From Clostridium sulfidigenes (lineage in GTDB: Bacteria; Bacillota; Clostridia; Clostridiales; Clostridiaceae), in NCBI RefSeq assembly GCF_000732635.1, contig NZ_JPMD01000018.1:1-42404 (forward strand): 42,404 nt of DNA. The letters are read 5' to 3'. The position numbers were made by a program, and so were the translations under genes. Of this stretch, positions 36,071 through 42,404 are shown piece after piece; positions within the stretch are counted from its first letter, which is position 1; the number at the start of each line of letters is the position of its first letter. Below the pieces are notes generated by a model, which did not search any database, had not been told where the DNA came from, and saw only the letters and a program-made list of their open reading frames with translations.

Positions 36071-37354
36071 ATGATAGAAAAAACTAAAGAGTTTTTAATA
36101 AATAACTTTAAAATAAATGAAGAAGTTTTTAATGTATCAGAAGAAGCTTTAAAGGATATTCAAGAGCAATTTTCTATGATGGATGATATTCGAGAATATA
36201 ATCAATTAAAAGTTCTTAGTGCCTTGCAAGCTGAAAGAGTTAGTGATATGCATTTTACTAATTCTAGTGGATATGGTTATGGTGATGTTGGTAGAGATAC
36301 TTTAGATAAGGTTTTCGCTAGAGTATTTAATACAGAAGCAGCCCTAGTTAGGCCACACTTTGTAAATGGAACTCATGCTATTGGATGTGCTTTATTTGGC
36401 AACCTACGACCAGGAGATACAATGCTGAGTATATGTGGTTCACCTTATGATACCTTACATAACATTATAGGAATAACTAAGGATATAAATATAGGCTCTT
36501 TAAAGGAATATGGGGTAAACTATAAGCAATTAGAGTTGACAAGTGCAGGTAAAGTTAATATTGAAGAGGTTGAAAAGACTTTAAAAGAAGACCATAGCAT
36601 AAAACTTGTACATATTCAAAGATCTACAGGATATGGGTGGAGAAATGCACTGTTAGTAGAGGAAATCGGTAAAATAATAAAGTCAATTAAAGGGATCAAG
36701 CCAGAAGTAATTTGCTTTGTTGATAACTGTTATGGAGAATTTATAGATACTATAGAGCCAACAGATGTAGGAGCTGATCTTATAGCTGGTTCCTTAATAA
36801 AAAATATTGGTGGAGGAATTGCTCCAACAGGTGGTTACATAGCAGGTAAAGAAGCCTATGTAACTCAAGCAGCATATAGATTGACCATTCCAGGTATAGG
36901 CGGAGAGTGTGGTTCTACCTTTGGTGTAATGAGAAGTTTATATCAAGGATTATTTTTAGCTCCTCACGTGGCTATGGAAGCTGTAAAGACAGCTATATTC
37001 TGTTCAAGGGTAATGGAACTTTTAGGCTTTGAGGTACTCCCCAAATATGATACTAAGAGAAGTGATATCATACAAGCTGTTAAATTTAATGATAAAGATA
37101 AATTAATTCAGTTTTGTAAGGGTATTCAAGCTGGTTCTCCAATAGATTCCTTTGTAGAATGTGAACCTTGGGCTATGCCTGGTTATGAAGATGAAGTAAT
37201 TATGGCTGCGGGTGCATTTATACAAGGTTCTTCCATTGAACTTTCTGCTGATGCTCCAATAAGAGAGCCATATATAGCATATCTTCAAGGTGGATTGACC
37301 TTTGATCATGGAAAAGTTGGAGTTTTAATGGCTATATCTAGAATATTATCTTAA
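36071..37354 (+). CDS. ynbB: Methionine gamma-lyase-family (YnbB / 'aluminium resistance') PLP protein
   Basis: The 427-aa protein belongs to the PLP fold-type I family represented by Bacillus YnbB (PF06838). The frame opens at 36026, but the AAGGAG site fits the ATG at 36071. Visible: SGYGYGDVGRDTLDKVFARVF (in two parts near 72-93), HFVNGTHAIG, ICGSPYDTLHN, a cofactor Asp in FVDNCYGEF, and GSLIKNIGGGIAPTGGYIAG with the likely PLP lysine. The true reaction is not established; the name comes from resemblance to gamma-lyases. The position next to miaA and near lexA matches the conserved Firmicute order. Confidence 0.9.
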   Translation: MIEKTKEFLINNFKINEEVFNVSEEALKDIQEQFSMMDDIREYNQLKVLSALQAERVSDMHFTNSSGYGYGDVGRDTLDKVFARVFNTEAALVRPHFVNGTHAIGCALFGNLRPGDTMLSICGSPYDTLHNIIGITKDINIGSLKEYGVNYKQLELTSAGKVNIEEVEKTLKEDHSIKLVHIQRSTGYGWRNALLVEEIGKIIKSIKGIKPEVICFVDNCYGEFIDTIEPTDVGADLIAGSLIKNIGGGIAPTGGYIAGKEAYVTQAAYRLTIPGIGGECGSTFGVMRSLYQGLFLAPHVAMEAVKTAIFCSRVMELLGFEVLPKYDTKRSDIIQAVKFNDKDKLIQFCKGIQAGSPIDSFVECEPWAMPGYEDEVIMAAGAFIQGSSIELSADAPIREPYIAYLQGGLTFDHGKVGVLMAISRILS

Positions 37355-37401
37355 TTAGGAGTTAAATTAATAGATATATAATAAATTTATTTTATTATAT
37401 A

Positions 37402-37438
37402 AAAATATTAAGAAGCTATTATAGCTTCTTAATATTTT
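37402..37438. terminator. Bidirectional terminator
   Basis: AAAATATTAAGAAGCTA and its exact complement around a 3-base loop. It serves the convergent ynbB-like gene and lexA, and overlaps the lexA stop codon. Confidence 0.85.
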
Positions 37439-38037
37439 CTATAGATTCCTGATAGTTTACCTAAGATTTTGCAATCGTCAACAATTATTGGCTCCATGGT
37501 GGAGTTTTCTGGTTGTAGTCTAATATGCCCATCTTCTTTAAAAAAAGTTTTTATAGTGGCTTCATTTTCTATTAGAGCAACTACAATATCTCCATTAGAT
37601 GCAATAGAAGTTTTTTCTATTATAGCTAAGTCTTTATCATGGATTCCAGCTTCTATCATACTGTCACCTTGAACTTTAAGTATAAATAATTCATTTGTAC
37701 TGTTTACAAAGTCAAGGGGGATAGTTAGATAATCTTCTATACTTTCTTGGGCAAGTATAGGAATTCCAGCTGTAACTTTACCTATAATAGGAATATTAAT
37801 CATTTCTTTTTTATTATGAGGTTCTTGCAGTAATTCTATTGCCCTTGGTTTAGTTGGGTCACGTCTTATTAAGCCTTTTTTCTCAAGTCTAGTAAGATGA
37901 CCATGAACCGTAGATGTTGAACTTAAATTTACAGCTTCACAAATTTCTCTTACTGAAGGGGGATACCCTTTAGTATTAACTTGATTTTTAATAAACTCAT
38001 AAATTTCTGATTGTTTACCACTTTTAATTTCAATCAT
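37429..38037 (-). CDS. lexA: LexA repressor
   Basis: SOS-response repressor and self-cleaving serine protease of 202 residues. N-terminal winged helix (about 1-65: [29 protein letters not shown] split over the recognition helix). Cleavage site Ala90-Gly91 in KVTAGIP. Catalytic Ser126 in VQGDSM and Lys163 in EATIKTF. A TTG 15 bases upstream opens the frame, but the ATG at 38037 is correctly spaced from GAGAGGTG. The promoter carries an SOS-box-like site overlapping its -35, so it is self-regulated. Divergent from the helicase gene. Confidence 0.97.
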   Translation of the reverse strand: MIEIKSGKQSEIYEFIKNQVNTKGYPPSVREICEAVNLSSTSTVHGHLTRLEKKGLIRRDPTKPRAIELLQEPHNKKEMINIPIIGKVTAGIPILAQESIEDYLTIPLDFVNSTNELFILKVQGDSMIEAGIHDKDLAIIEKTSIASNGDIVVALIENEATIKTFFKEDGHIRLQPENSTMEPIIVDDCKILGKLSGIYRKY

Positions 38038-38060
38038 GAAAACACCTCTCAATCTAGATA

Positions 38061-38089
38061 ATTATACCATAAGAAATAAAGAATATCAA
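38061..38089 (-). promoter_or_regulatory. lexA promoter
   Basis: On the minus strand TTGATA, a 17-base spacer, TATAAT. Confidence 0.8.
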
Positions 38090-38100
38090 ACCTTTGTTCT
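38087..38100. promoter_or_regulatory. Probable LexA operator (SOS box)
   Basis: On the minus strand AGAACAAAGGTTTG, close to the Gram-positive LexA box CGAACRNRYGTTYG: both half sites GAAC and GTTT are kept with the 4-base spacing. It overlaps the lexA -35 box, as expected for autorepression. It also lies about 52 bases before the helicase start codon. Confidence 0.7.
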
Positions 38101-38151
38101 CATATAGGAAAATTATTGTAGTAAATTTAAATAAAAACTGGAGATGAAAAA

Positions 38152-39408
38152 ATGGAAAATTTTTTAGAATTAAATATAAATGCGGAAATAATAAAGGTAT
38201 TGGAGGAATTAAAGATAACAAAGCCAACTCTAATACAAGAATTATCAATTCCTAAAATATCAGAAAACATGAATGTGATAATGCAAAGTGAAACAGGCAG
38301 TGGTAAAACCTTGGCTTATTTGCTACCACTAATTGAGAGAATTGATTATGAAAAAAGAGAAAATCAATTTATAGTCTTAGTTCCTACCCATGAATTAGCC
38401 CTTCAAGTAAATGAAGTTTTAAGTACTTTGGGAGATAAATCTTCTTTGAATATAAAGTCTACGGTTATCATGGGGGATGTAAATATAAAAAGACAGGTTG
38501 AAAAACTAAAGGAAAAACCTCAATTTGTAATAGGTTCTCCAGGAAGAATACTAGAGCTAATAAAAATGAAAAAAATAAGTGCTCATACAGTTAAAACTAT
38601 AGTAATTGATGAGTGTGATAAACTTTTAGACAAAAATAATTTAAATATAGTTAAGGATGTTATAAAAACTACACTTAGAGATAGACAATTAGTAATGACT
38701 TCTGCCACTTTAACAGAGGAAGCTTTAAGTATTGGGGAAAGCTTAATGAAATCCCCTAAAATCATAAAGTGTAATGATGATTCAACTATAAACCCTAACA
38801 TAAACAATTTATATATAGTTTGTGATAGGAGGGATAAGATACTTATTCTTAGAAAATTAATGGCAAGTATAAATCCTAGAAAAGCTATTGCCTTTATTAA
38901 TAAAAGTGATGAAATAGAAATATTAACTACTAAGCTAAAATACCATGGACTAAAGGTGGATGGAATACATGGTAGTTTTGTTAAAAATCAAAGACAAAAA
39001 ACCATGTTAGACTTTAAATCGGAGCGTATAAACCTTTTGGTATCTTCAGACTTATCTGCAAGGGGATTGGATATAGAGGACGTTACTCATATATTCAATG
39101 TAGACTTACCAGAAGATATAAATACTTATGTGCATAGAAGTGGTAGAACAGCTCGTGGAGATAAAAGTGGTACTGTTATATCTATTATTTCACCTAAGGA
39201 GATAGCGCAATTAAAAGCTTATAGTAAAAAACTGAATTTTAATCTTACTGAGAAGACTATATCTCACGGAAATATTGAAGATGTAGCTGTTGTGGTTAAA
39301 AACTATAAGAAGAGTAATGCACCTTCAGATAAAAGGTCAAAACCATCTGAGAAATCATCAAAACCTAGGAAGAATACTGCTAAAAAGGACAAAAGAGATA
39401 AAAGATAG
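38152..39408 (+). CDS. DEAD-box-type RNA helicase (DECD variant)
   Basis: A 418-aa superfamily 2 helicase. Motifs in order: Q motif KPTLIQE (24-30), Walker A SETGSGKT (46-53), PTHELALQ, GSPGRI, DECD in place of DEAD, TSATL, IAFINKS, SSDLSARGLDIE and HRSGRTARG. The C-terminal tail (about 385-418) is Lys/Ser/Arg-rich and probably binds RNA nonspecifically, as in CshA/DeaD-like proteins. Likely role: unwinding of structured RNA, ribosome assembly or RNA decay. The promoter region is shared with lexA; whether the SOS box affects it is unknown. The kinase-like gene follows 66 bases later without a terminator. Confidence 0.95.
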   Translation: MENFLELNINAEIIKVLEELKITKPTLIQELSIPKISENMNVIMQSETGSGKTLAYLLPLIERIDYEKRENQFIVLVPTHELALQVNEVLSTLGDKSSLNIKSTVIMGDVNIKRQVEKLKEKPQFVIGSPGRILELIKMKKISAHTVKTIVIDECDKLLDKNNLNIVKDVIKTTLRDRQLVMTSATLTEEALSIGESLMKSPKIIKCNDDSTINPNINNLYIVCDRRDKILILRKLMASINPRKAIAFINKSDEIEILTTKLKYHGLKVDGIHGSFVKNQRQKTMLDFKSERINLLVSSDLSARGLDIEDVTHIFNVDLPEDINTYVHRSGRTARGDKSGTVISIISPKEIAQLKAYSKKLNFNLTEKTISHGNIEDVAVVVKNYKKSNAPSDKRSKPSEKSSKPRKNTAKKDKRDKR

Positions 39409-39474
39409 GTATAAGGATAATATAAAGTATATCTTATGCATATAATCTAATAGAGTTCTATCTAGGGAGGAATT

Positions 39475-40077
39475 ATGTCTAGACATTTTACAAATGCAAT
39501 TTACTTAAGTGATGAAGTGGAGAACATTATAAGGAGTTCTAAATTTCTAGGAAAGGGCAATAATGGAGTGGTATATAGAATTGATAATGAGAGAATTATA
39601 AAAATATTTAATGATAAAAAAGTTTGCGAAACAGAGTATGTAATTCTTAAATCATCTATGCATCATCCATCCTTTCCTAAGGTTTTTGACTATGGAGATT
39701 TTTTTATTGTAAGAGAGTTTGTAGATGGGATAAGACTTGATAAGTATCTAAATCATAACCCTCTAAATCAGAAACTAGTAAGAAGCCTAGTAGATTTAAT
39801 AAATGATTTTAAAGAACTTGGTTATAAAAAGTTAGATATACGTTGCAAGGATCTTTATGTACAAGAGGACTTTTCTATCAAAGTTATAGATCCAAAGGAT
39901 AACTTTGATAGGGAGATGCCTTTTCCACGGCATCTGATGAGAGGTATACTAAAGAGAGATAGTATAGGTGAATTTTTCTATTATCTACAAAGAATAGATA
40001 GGAATCTATACGAATCTTGGAGAGGTCAATTTAAAGAATATCTAAAAAGATTAGCTGAGAAAGATAAAAAGCTCTAA
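39475..40077 (+). CDS. Protein-kinase-like protein, compact
   Basis: A 200-aa protein with the outline of a small eukaryotic-like kinase fold. Glycine loop LGKGNNGVVYRI (25-36), Lys43 in RIIKIF, a possible helix-C Glu54, and a hinge VREFVDGIRLDKYL. The catalytic-loop equivalent is LDIRCKDLYV (Asp121) instead of HRDXKPXN, and the metal-binding DFG equivalent is IDPKDNF (Asp139). The C-lobe is much shorter than in true Ser/Thr kinases. It may phosphorylate a small molecule or protein, or be a pseudokinase. AGGGAGG site. Probably cotranscribed with the helicase gene. Confidence 0.75.
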   Translation: MSRHFTNAIYLSDEVENIIRSSKFLGKGNNGVVYRIDNERIIKIFNDKKVCETEYVILKSSMHHPSFPKVFDYGDFFIVREFVDGIRLDKYLNHNPLNQKLVRSLVDLINDFKELGYKKLDIRCKDLYVQEDFSIKVIDPKDNFDREMPFPRHLMRGILKRDSIGEFFYYLQRIDRNLYESWRGQFKEYLKRLAEKDKKL

Positions 40078-40099
40078 GAATGACAGTCTTAGAGCTTTT
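40066..40099 (+). terminator. Terminator of the helicase-kinase unit
   Basis: AAAAGCTCTAAGA and its complement around ATGACAG, overlapping the stop codon. Confidence 0.8.
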
Positions 40100-40214
40100 G
40101 TGTTTAATTGGATAATTTTAATCAAAAATTAACTAATTATAGGTTTTATTTTAAAAGATACAATGGTAAACTTATCTAGTAAAACATATAAACCTATGAA
40201 AGGAGACGTTTTAA

Positions 40215-40901
40215 ATGAAAAAAAGTACATTAGGAACTTTGATTATTACAGCAATACTTTCCCTTGCATTAATAGGATGCAGTACCTCTAATAAGACTAG
40301 TAAAGAGGAAACTAATACTGGAAGTAATGATAATAAAGAAATATATCTTTCAAAGGAAACGGAGAAGAAGGAGGGGGATAAAAATCCAGTAGCTACCATA
40401 GAAATGGAAGACGGAAAAATTATAAAGCTGGAGCTTTATCCCGAAATAGCACCAAATACCGTTAGAAACTTTATAAGTCTTGCTAATAGTAAATTTTATG
40501 ATGGTCTAATATTTCACAGAGTAATTTCAGGCTTTATGATTCAAGGTGGAGATCCTGAAGGAACTGGAATGGGTGGACCTGACTACTCCATATATGGTGA
40601 ATTTACAAATAATCAGTTTGAAAATACTCTTTTACATACTAAGGGTGTTATATCTATGGCTAGATCAAATGATAAGAATTCTGCTGGATCTCAATTTTTT
40701 ATAATGCATGGTGATACACCTAGTTTAGATGGAGACTATGCAGCCTTTGGTAAGGTTATAGAAGGTATGGATGTAGTAGACTCTATAGCTCAAGTAGAAA
40801 CTGGCAGTGATGATAGACCTAAGAAGGATATAAAAATTAAATCCATTTCGGTAGATACCTTTGGAGTTACTTATAATGAACCTGTAAAATATACAAAATA
40901 A
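40215..40901 (+). CDS. Lipoprotein cyclophilin-type peptidyl-prolyl isomerase
   Basis: A 228-aa protein exported and lipid-anchored on the outer face of the membrane: signal peptide MKKSTLGTLIITAILSLALI with lipobox LIGC and lipidated Cys22. A Ser/Thr/Glu-rich linker (23-55) leads to a cyclophilin domain (about 58-215): APNTVRNFISLANSKFYDG, IFHRVISGFMIQGGDP, SAGSQFFIMHGD and FGKVIEGMDVVD. Catalytic Arg of FHR and the FMIQGG motif are intact. Likely role: folding of exported proteins near the membrane. AGGAGA site. Monocistronic with a strong terminator. Confidence 0.95.
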   Translation: MKKSTLGTLIITAILSLALIGCSTSNKTSKEETNTGSNDNKEIYLSKETEKKEGDKNPVATIEMEDGKIIKLELYPEIAPNTVRNFISLANSKFYDGLIFHRVISGFMIQGGDPEGTGMGGPDYSIYGEFTNNQFENTLLHTKGVISMARSNDKNSAGSQFFIMHGDTPSLDGDYAAFGKVIEGMDVVDSIAQVETGSDDRPKKDIKIKSISVDTFGVTYNEPVKYTK

Positions 40902-40905
40902 TTTT

Positions 40906-40944
40906 AAATAAACCTAGCTGTGTTATAGCTAGGTTTATTTTTTT
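40906..40944. terminator. Bidirectional terminator
   Basis: AAATAAACCTAGCT and its complement around GTGTTAT, with T-runs both ways. It closes the cyclophilin gene and could also end a minus-strand transcript from the structured stretch to the right. Confidence 0.85.
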
Positions 40945-40949
40945 ATAAA

Positions 40950-41095
40950 CTCGAGTTCTTGGCTTCAGAGAGATTTTCGAATTGAAGCTTACTAGCAGAC
41001 TTTTTAGTATCAGTATTTTTAATACTAAGAAGTCGTTATCTTTTAGGAGAAAACGTAGCCCTTTGTTGTTCTCATCGGATAAATACACTGCTACC
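40950..41095 (-). other. Inverted-repeat-rich element, possible small RNA or decayed repeat
   Basis: On the minus strand three hairpins follow one another: GTAGC/GCTAC (41047-41091 region), GACTT-C-TTAGTAT with ATACTAA-A-AAGTC (41001-41040 region), and GCTTCA/TGAAGC (40961-40990 region); the bidirectional terminator follows. A GTG-started frame of 73 codons (41088 down to 40867) with an AGAGG site covers it, but its codons (CTG, CTC, TCG, CGA, CGT) are unlike the neighbours, and it runs through the terminator into the cyclophilin gene. I favour a structured RNA or a fragment of a dispersed repeat over a protein gene. Confidence 0.35.
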
Positions 41096-41117
41096 TCTTT
41101 TTGAAGTGTTTAATTTT

Positions 41118-41264
41118 CCTACGTATACATATTTTTTTATCTACTTCCTCTTTTATTATTACTTAATTATTTCAATATAACTACCATTCAATATAATGTT
41201 AGTTATATTGAATGGTTGCTATAATAATTTGCGATAAAAATATGTTTACATAATGTATACGTAG
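41118..41264. repeat. Imperfect palindromic region with nested hairpins
   Basis: The outer arms are CTACGTATACAT (41119-41130) and its exact complement at 41253-41264, with further A/T-rich matches inside. In the centre, two perfect inverted repeats compete: 41171-41182 with 41201-41212 (12 bp), and 41183-41196 with 41203-41216 (14 bp, loop 6). The whole looks like a 147-bp imperfect palindrome, either MITE-like or a regulatory region for the next gene. No target-site duplication is evident. Confidence 0.55.
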
Positions 41265-41312
41265 TGTAAACGTGGATAAAATGCTTGTTTACAATGGTAA
41301 AATAATGTATAC
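41244..41312. promoter_or_regulatory. Putative operator repeats before the RHH gene
   Basis: GTTTACA (41244-41250), TGTAAAC (41265-41271) and GTTTACA again (41287-41293), plus two direct copies of ATAATGTATAC ending at 41260 and 41312. The last copy lies over the -10 box. The arrangement fits autoregulation by the ribbon-helix-helix protein encoded next. Confidence 0.5.
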
Positions 41313-41313
41313 T
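41285..41313 (+). promoter_or_regulatory. Promoter of the RHH-coiled-coil gene
   Basis: TTGTTT, a 17-base spacer, TATACT, 43 bases before the start codon. Confidence 0.6.
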
Positions 41314-41356
41314 TAAATCAAGGCGTAATTTTATAAATTTTAAGGATGTGTAATTA

Positions 41357-42220
41357 ATGGATTCAATTTTAAGTGTAAGGATAAGCGAGGAACTAAAAGA
41401 GAAATTTCAAAGTTTAGCTGAGGTAGAGGGGATAAATAATAAAGATTTCATGGATCTTATAATAAGGAACTACGAATTAAACAAAGCTTCAACGGGTACA
41501 GACTTTATTAAAAGCGATGTAGAAGAGTTACAGAGCATAACAAAAAGAATTTTAGATATATACATAAATATGATAGAAAAGAGCAAGGTTAAGAACTCTG
41601 AAGTTATTAATAGTTTTAAAGGAACTTTAGAGGAAGAGACTAATAGAAGTGAAAAATTAAAGGGGAATATAGAAAGTTTAAAAAAAGAACTAGAAGATTT
41701 AAAGTTTCATAATAAAGAACTGAAGGATTCGTTAAAGGAATATAAAGAACTTTTAGAAAAAGAGAGAGAAGATATCAAGGGATATAAAGAGTTAAACCTC
41801 ATGTTAAAGGATAAGGTAAATGAGTTAAATGCCTATAAAAATGAAGCAGAAAGTTTAAGAGCAATAAACCGAAACATGGAAGAGAACTTAAAAAACCTAG
41901 AGAGAGAAAAGGAAAGCCTTACTAATAAATTAAATGAGGAATTAAATCATAGTATTGCATTAGAAGATGAAATTCAGGATATGAAGAGTTCTTATGAAAA
42001 TAAGATTAAGCAGATCTCAGAGGAGTTTAGCAGAGAATTAAGATTAAAAGATGATGAAATAAGGATTTCTATGCAAAAGGAAGTGTTGCAAAAAGAGGAA
42101 GAGTACAGAAAAGAAATTTGGTCTATGAAATCTCATTATGATGATAAAATCTCTAAATTGATGGACGATAAAGAACAATTACTACTGAAAATAAGAGATG
42201 ATATAAACAACAATAAATAA
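41357..42220 (+). CDS. Ribbon-helix-helix-like N-terminus with long coiled coil
   Basis: 287 residues. The first 40 (ILSVRISEELKEKFQSLAEV, then EGINNKDFMDLIIRNYEL) fit a ribbon-helix-helix DNA-binding domain: a short strand followed by two amphipathic helices. The rest, from about residue 50 to 285, is nearly continuous heptad-type sequence rich in Glu, Lys, Leu and Asn, predicted as a long coiled coil. This recalls KfrA-like proteins of plasmids (DNA-binding head plus coiled-coil tail, autoregulated), though KfrA uses another DNA-binding fold. The upstream repeats could be its operators. It could instead act in chromosome or plasmid organisation. No parA-like gene is in view. AAGGATG site. 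Confidence 0.75.
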   Translation: MDSILSVRISEELKEKFQSLAEVEGINNKDFMDLIIRNYELNKASTGTDFIKSDVEELQSITKRILDIYINMIEKSKVKNSEVINSFKGTLEEETNRSEKLKGNIESLKKELEDLKFHNKELKDSLKEYKELLEKEREDIKGYKELNLMLKDKVNELNAYKNEAESLRAINRNMEENLKNLEREKESLTNKLNEELNHSIALEDEIQDMKSSYENKIKQISEEFSRELRLKDDEIRISMQKEVLQKEEEYRKEIWSMKSHYDDKISKLMDDKEQLLLKIRDDINNNK

Positions 42221-42278
42221 TATAAAAAAGAGAGTGTGAAATTATTTCTGTAAATAGCTTTCTATGATAATTATTTTA

Positions 42279-42322
42279 AAGGCATGGAGGTCATGATGTA
42301 GCTACCATGCCTTAATTTTAAT
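42279..42322 (+). terminator. Terminator of the RHH-coiled-coil gene
   Basis: AAGGCATGG pairs with CCATGCCTT, with a structured 17-base interior, followed by AATTTTAAT. The T-run is moderate. Confidence 0.6.
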
Positions 42323-42350
42323 ATAATAGTAAATAAATTACATGTCAAGA

Positions 42351-42377
42351 ACACCCTTAAACCGGGTGTATTTTTTT
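42351..42377 (+). terminator. Second terminator near the window end
   Basis: ACACCC-TTAAACC-GGGTGT, then ATTTTTTT. Bases after it (42378-42404) are too few to call; a minus-strand frame ending FLKAYG-stop is possible there. Confidence 0.75.
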
Positions 42378-42404
42378 ATATATTAGCCGTAGGCTTTAAG
42401 GAAG

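Noticed and set aside
40867..41088. 73-codon minus-strand protein gene
   Set aside because: It uses a GTG start, its codon use is unlike the neighbours, and it runs through a strong terminator into the 3' end of the cyclophilin gene. Kept only as part of a structured element.
41118..41264. Intact insertion sequence
   Set aside because: The inverted arms enclose no transposase frame and no target duplication is visible; at most a MITE-like remnant.
42285..42300. GGAGG followed by ATG ATG near the window end
   Set aside because: The second codon pair is followed at once by TAG, and the stretch is the interior of a terminator stem.

Overview
The window reads as chromosomal DNA of an anaerobic, low-GC Firmicute, most likely a Clostridium (sensu stricto). 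Support: very A+T-rich coding sequence with AGGAGG-type ribosome sites, frequent TTG starts, the C5 route to tetrapyrroles, a corrinoid operon under a B12 riboswitch, an [FeFe]-hydrogenase-like sensor, LexA with a Bacillus/Clostridium-type SOS box, and the clostridial order miaB-mutS-mutL-miaA-(ynbB-like)-lexA. I see no rRNA, tRNA, CRISPR array, prophage or intact insertion sequence.

Layout. 1-2.7 kb: an unknown small membrane-anchored protein, a helical (ferritin-like?) protein and an NhaC antiporter. 3.0-5.5 kb: hemA-hemL on the minus strand, the first two committed tetrapyrrole steps. 5.7-6.4 kb: a DUF1461/TIGR01906 membrane protein, divergent from hemA, with overlapping promoters. 6.4-9.5 kb: a three-gene minus-strand operon (2Fe-2S thioredoxin-like protein, hydrogenase-like/PAS protein, SpoIIE-type phosphatase) that looks like a redox or H2 sensing module. 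9.7-12.1 kb: a phosphodiesterase, a 60-aa unknown and glyA with a structured leader. 12.15-20.3 kb: a strong promoter and cobalamin riboswitch ahead of cbiP-cbiB-cobD-(precorrin-2 dehydrogenase)-hemC-cobA/hemD-hemB, so uroporphyrinogen III and sirohydrochlorin formation is wired to B12 demand while hemA-hemL is separate. 20.4-26.6 kb: an aminopeptidase P, a 27-aa membrane microprotein, NfeD plus SPFH protein, a UPF0158 protein and asnB. 26.9-28.9 kb: a MEDS-like protein, a tandem pair of HesB-like genes and a 56-aa protein. 29-37.4 kb: miaB, mutS, mutL, miaA and a methionine gamma-lyase-family gene. 37.4-40.9 kb: lexA, divergent DEAD-box helicase, kinase-like protein and a lipoprotein cyclophilin. 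40.95-42.4 kb: a gene-poor stretch rich in inverted repeats leading to an RHH-plus-coiled-coil protein.

The best single catch is at 28192-28521. This second HesB-like gene has an in-frame TGA exactly where its tandem copy has the conserved Cys codon, and is otherwise intact. It is best read as a selenoprotein of a family already known to contain selenocysteine (as I recall, TIGR01911), and a routine gene call would break it in two. Less certain but more novel leads are the glyA leader RNA, the hydrogenase/PAS/phosphatase module with an unassigned phosphatase C-terminus, the RHH-coiled-coil protein with its repeat-rich promoter, the 17-codon ORF that holds the only good ribosome site before hemB, the membrane microprotein, and the 18-bp perfect palindrome where hfq would be expected. 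Promoter and terminator calls are by eye from -35/-10 matches and stem-plus-T-run patterns; none has been computed.
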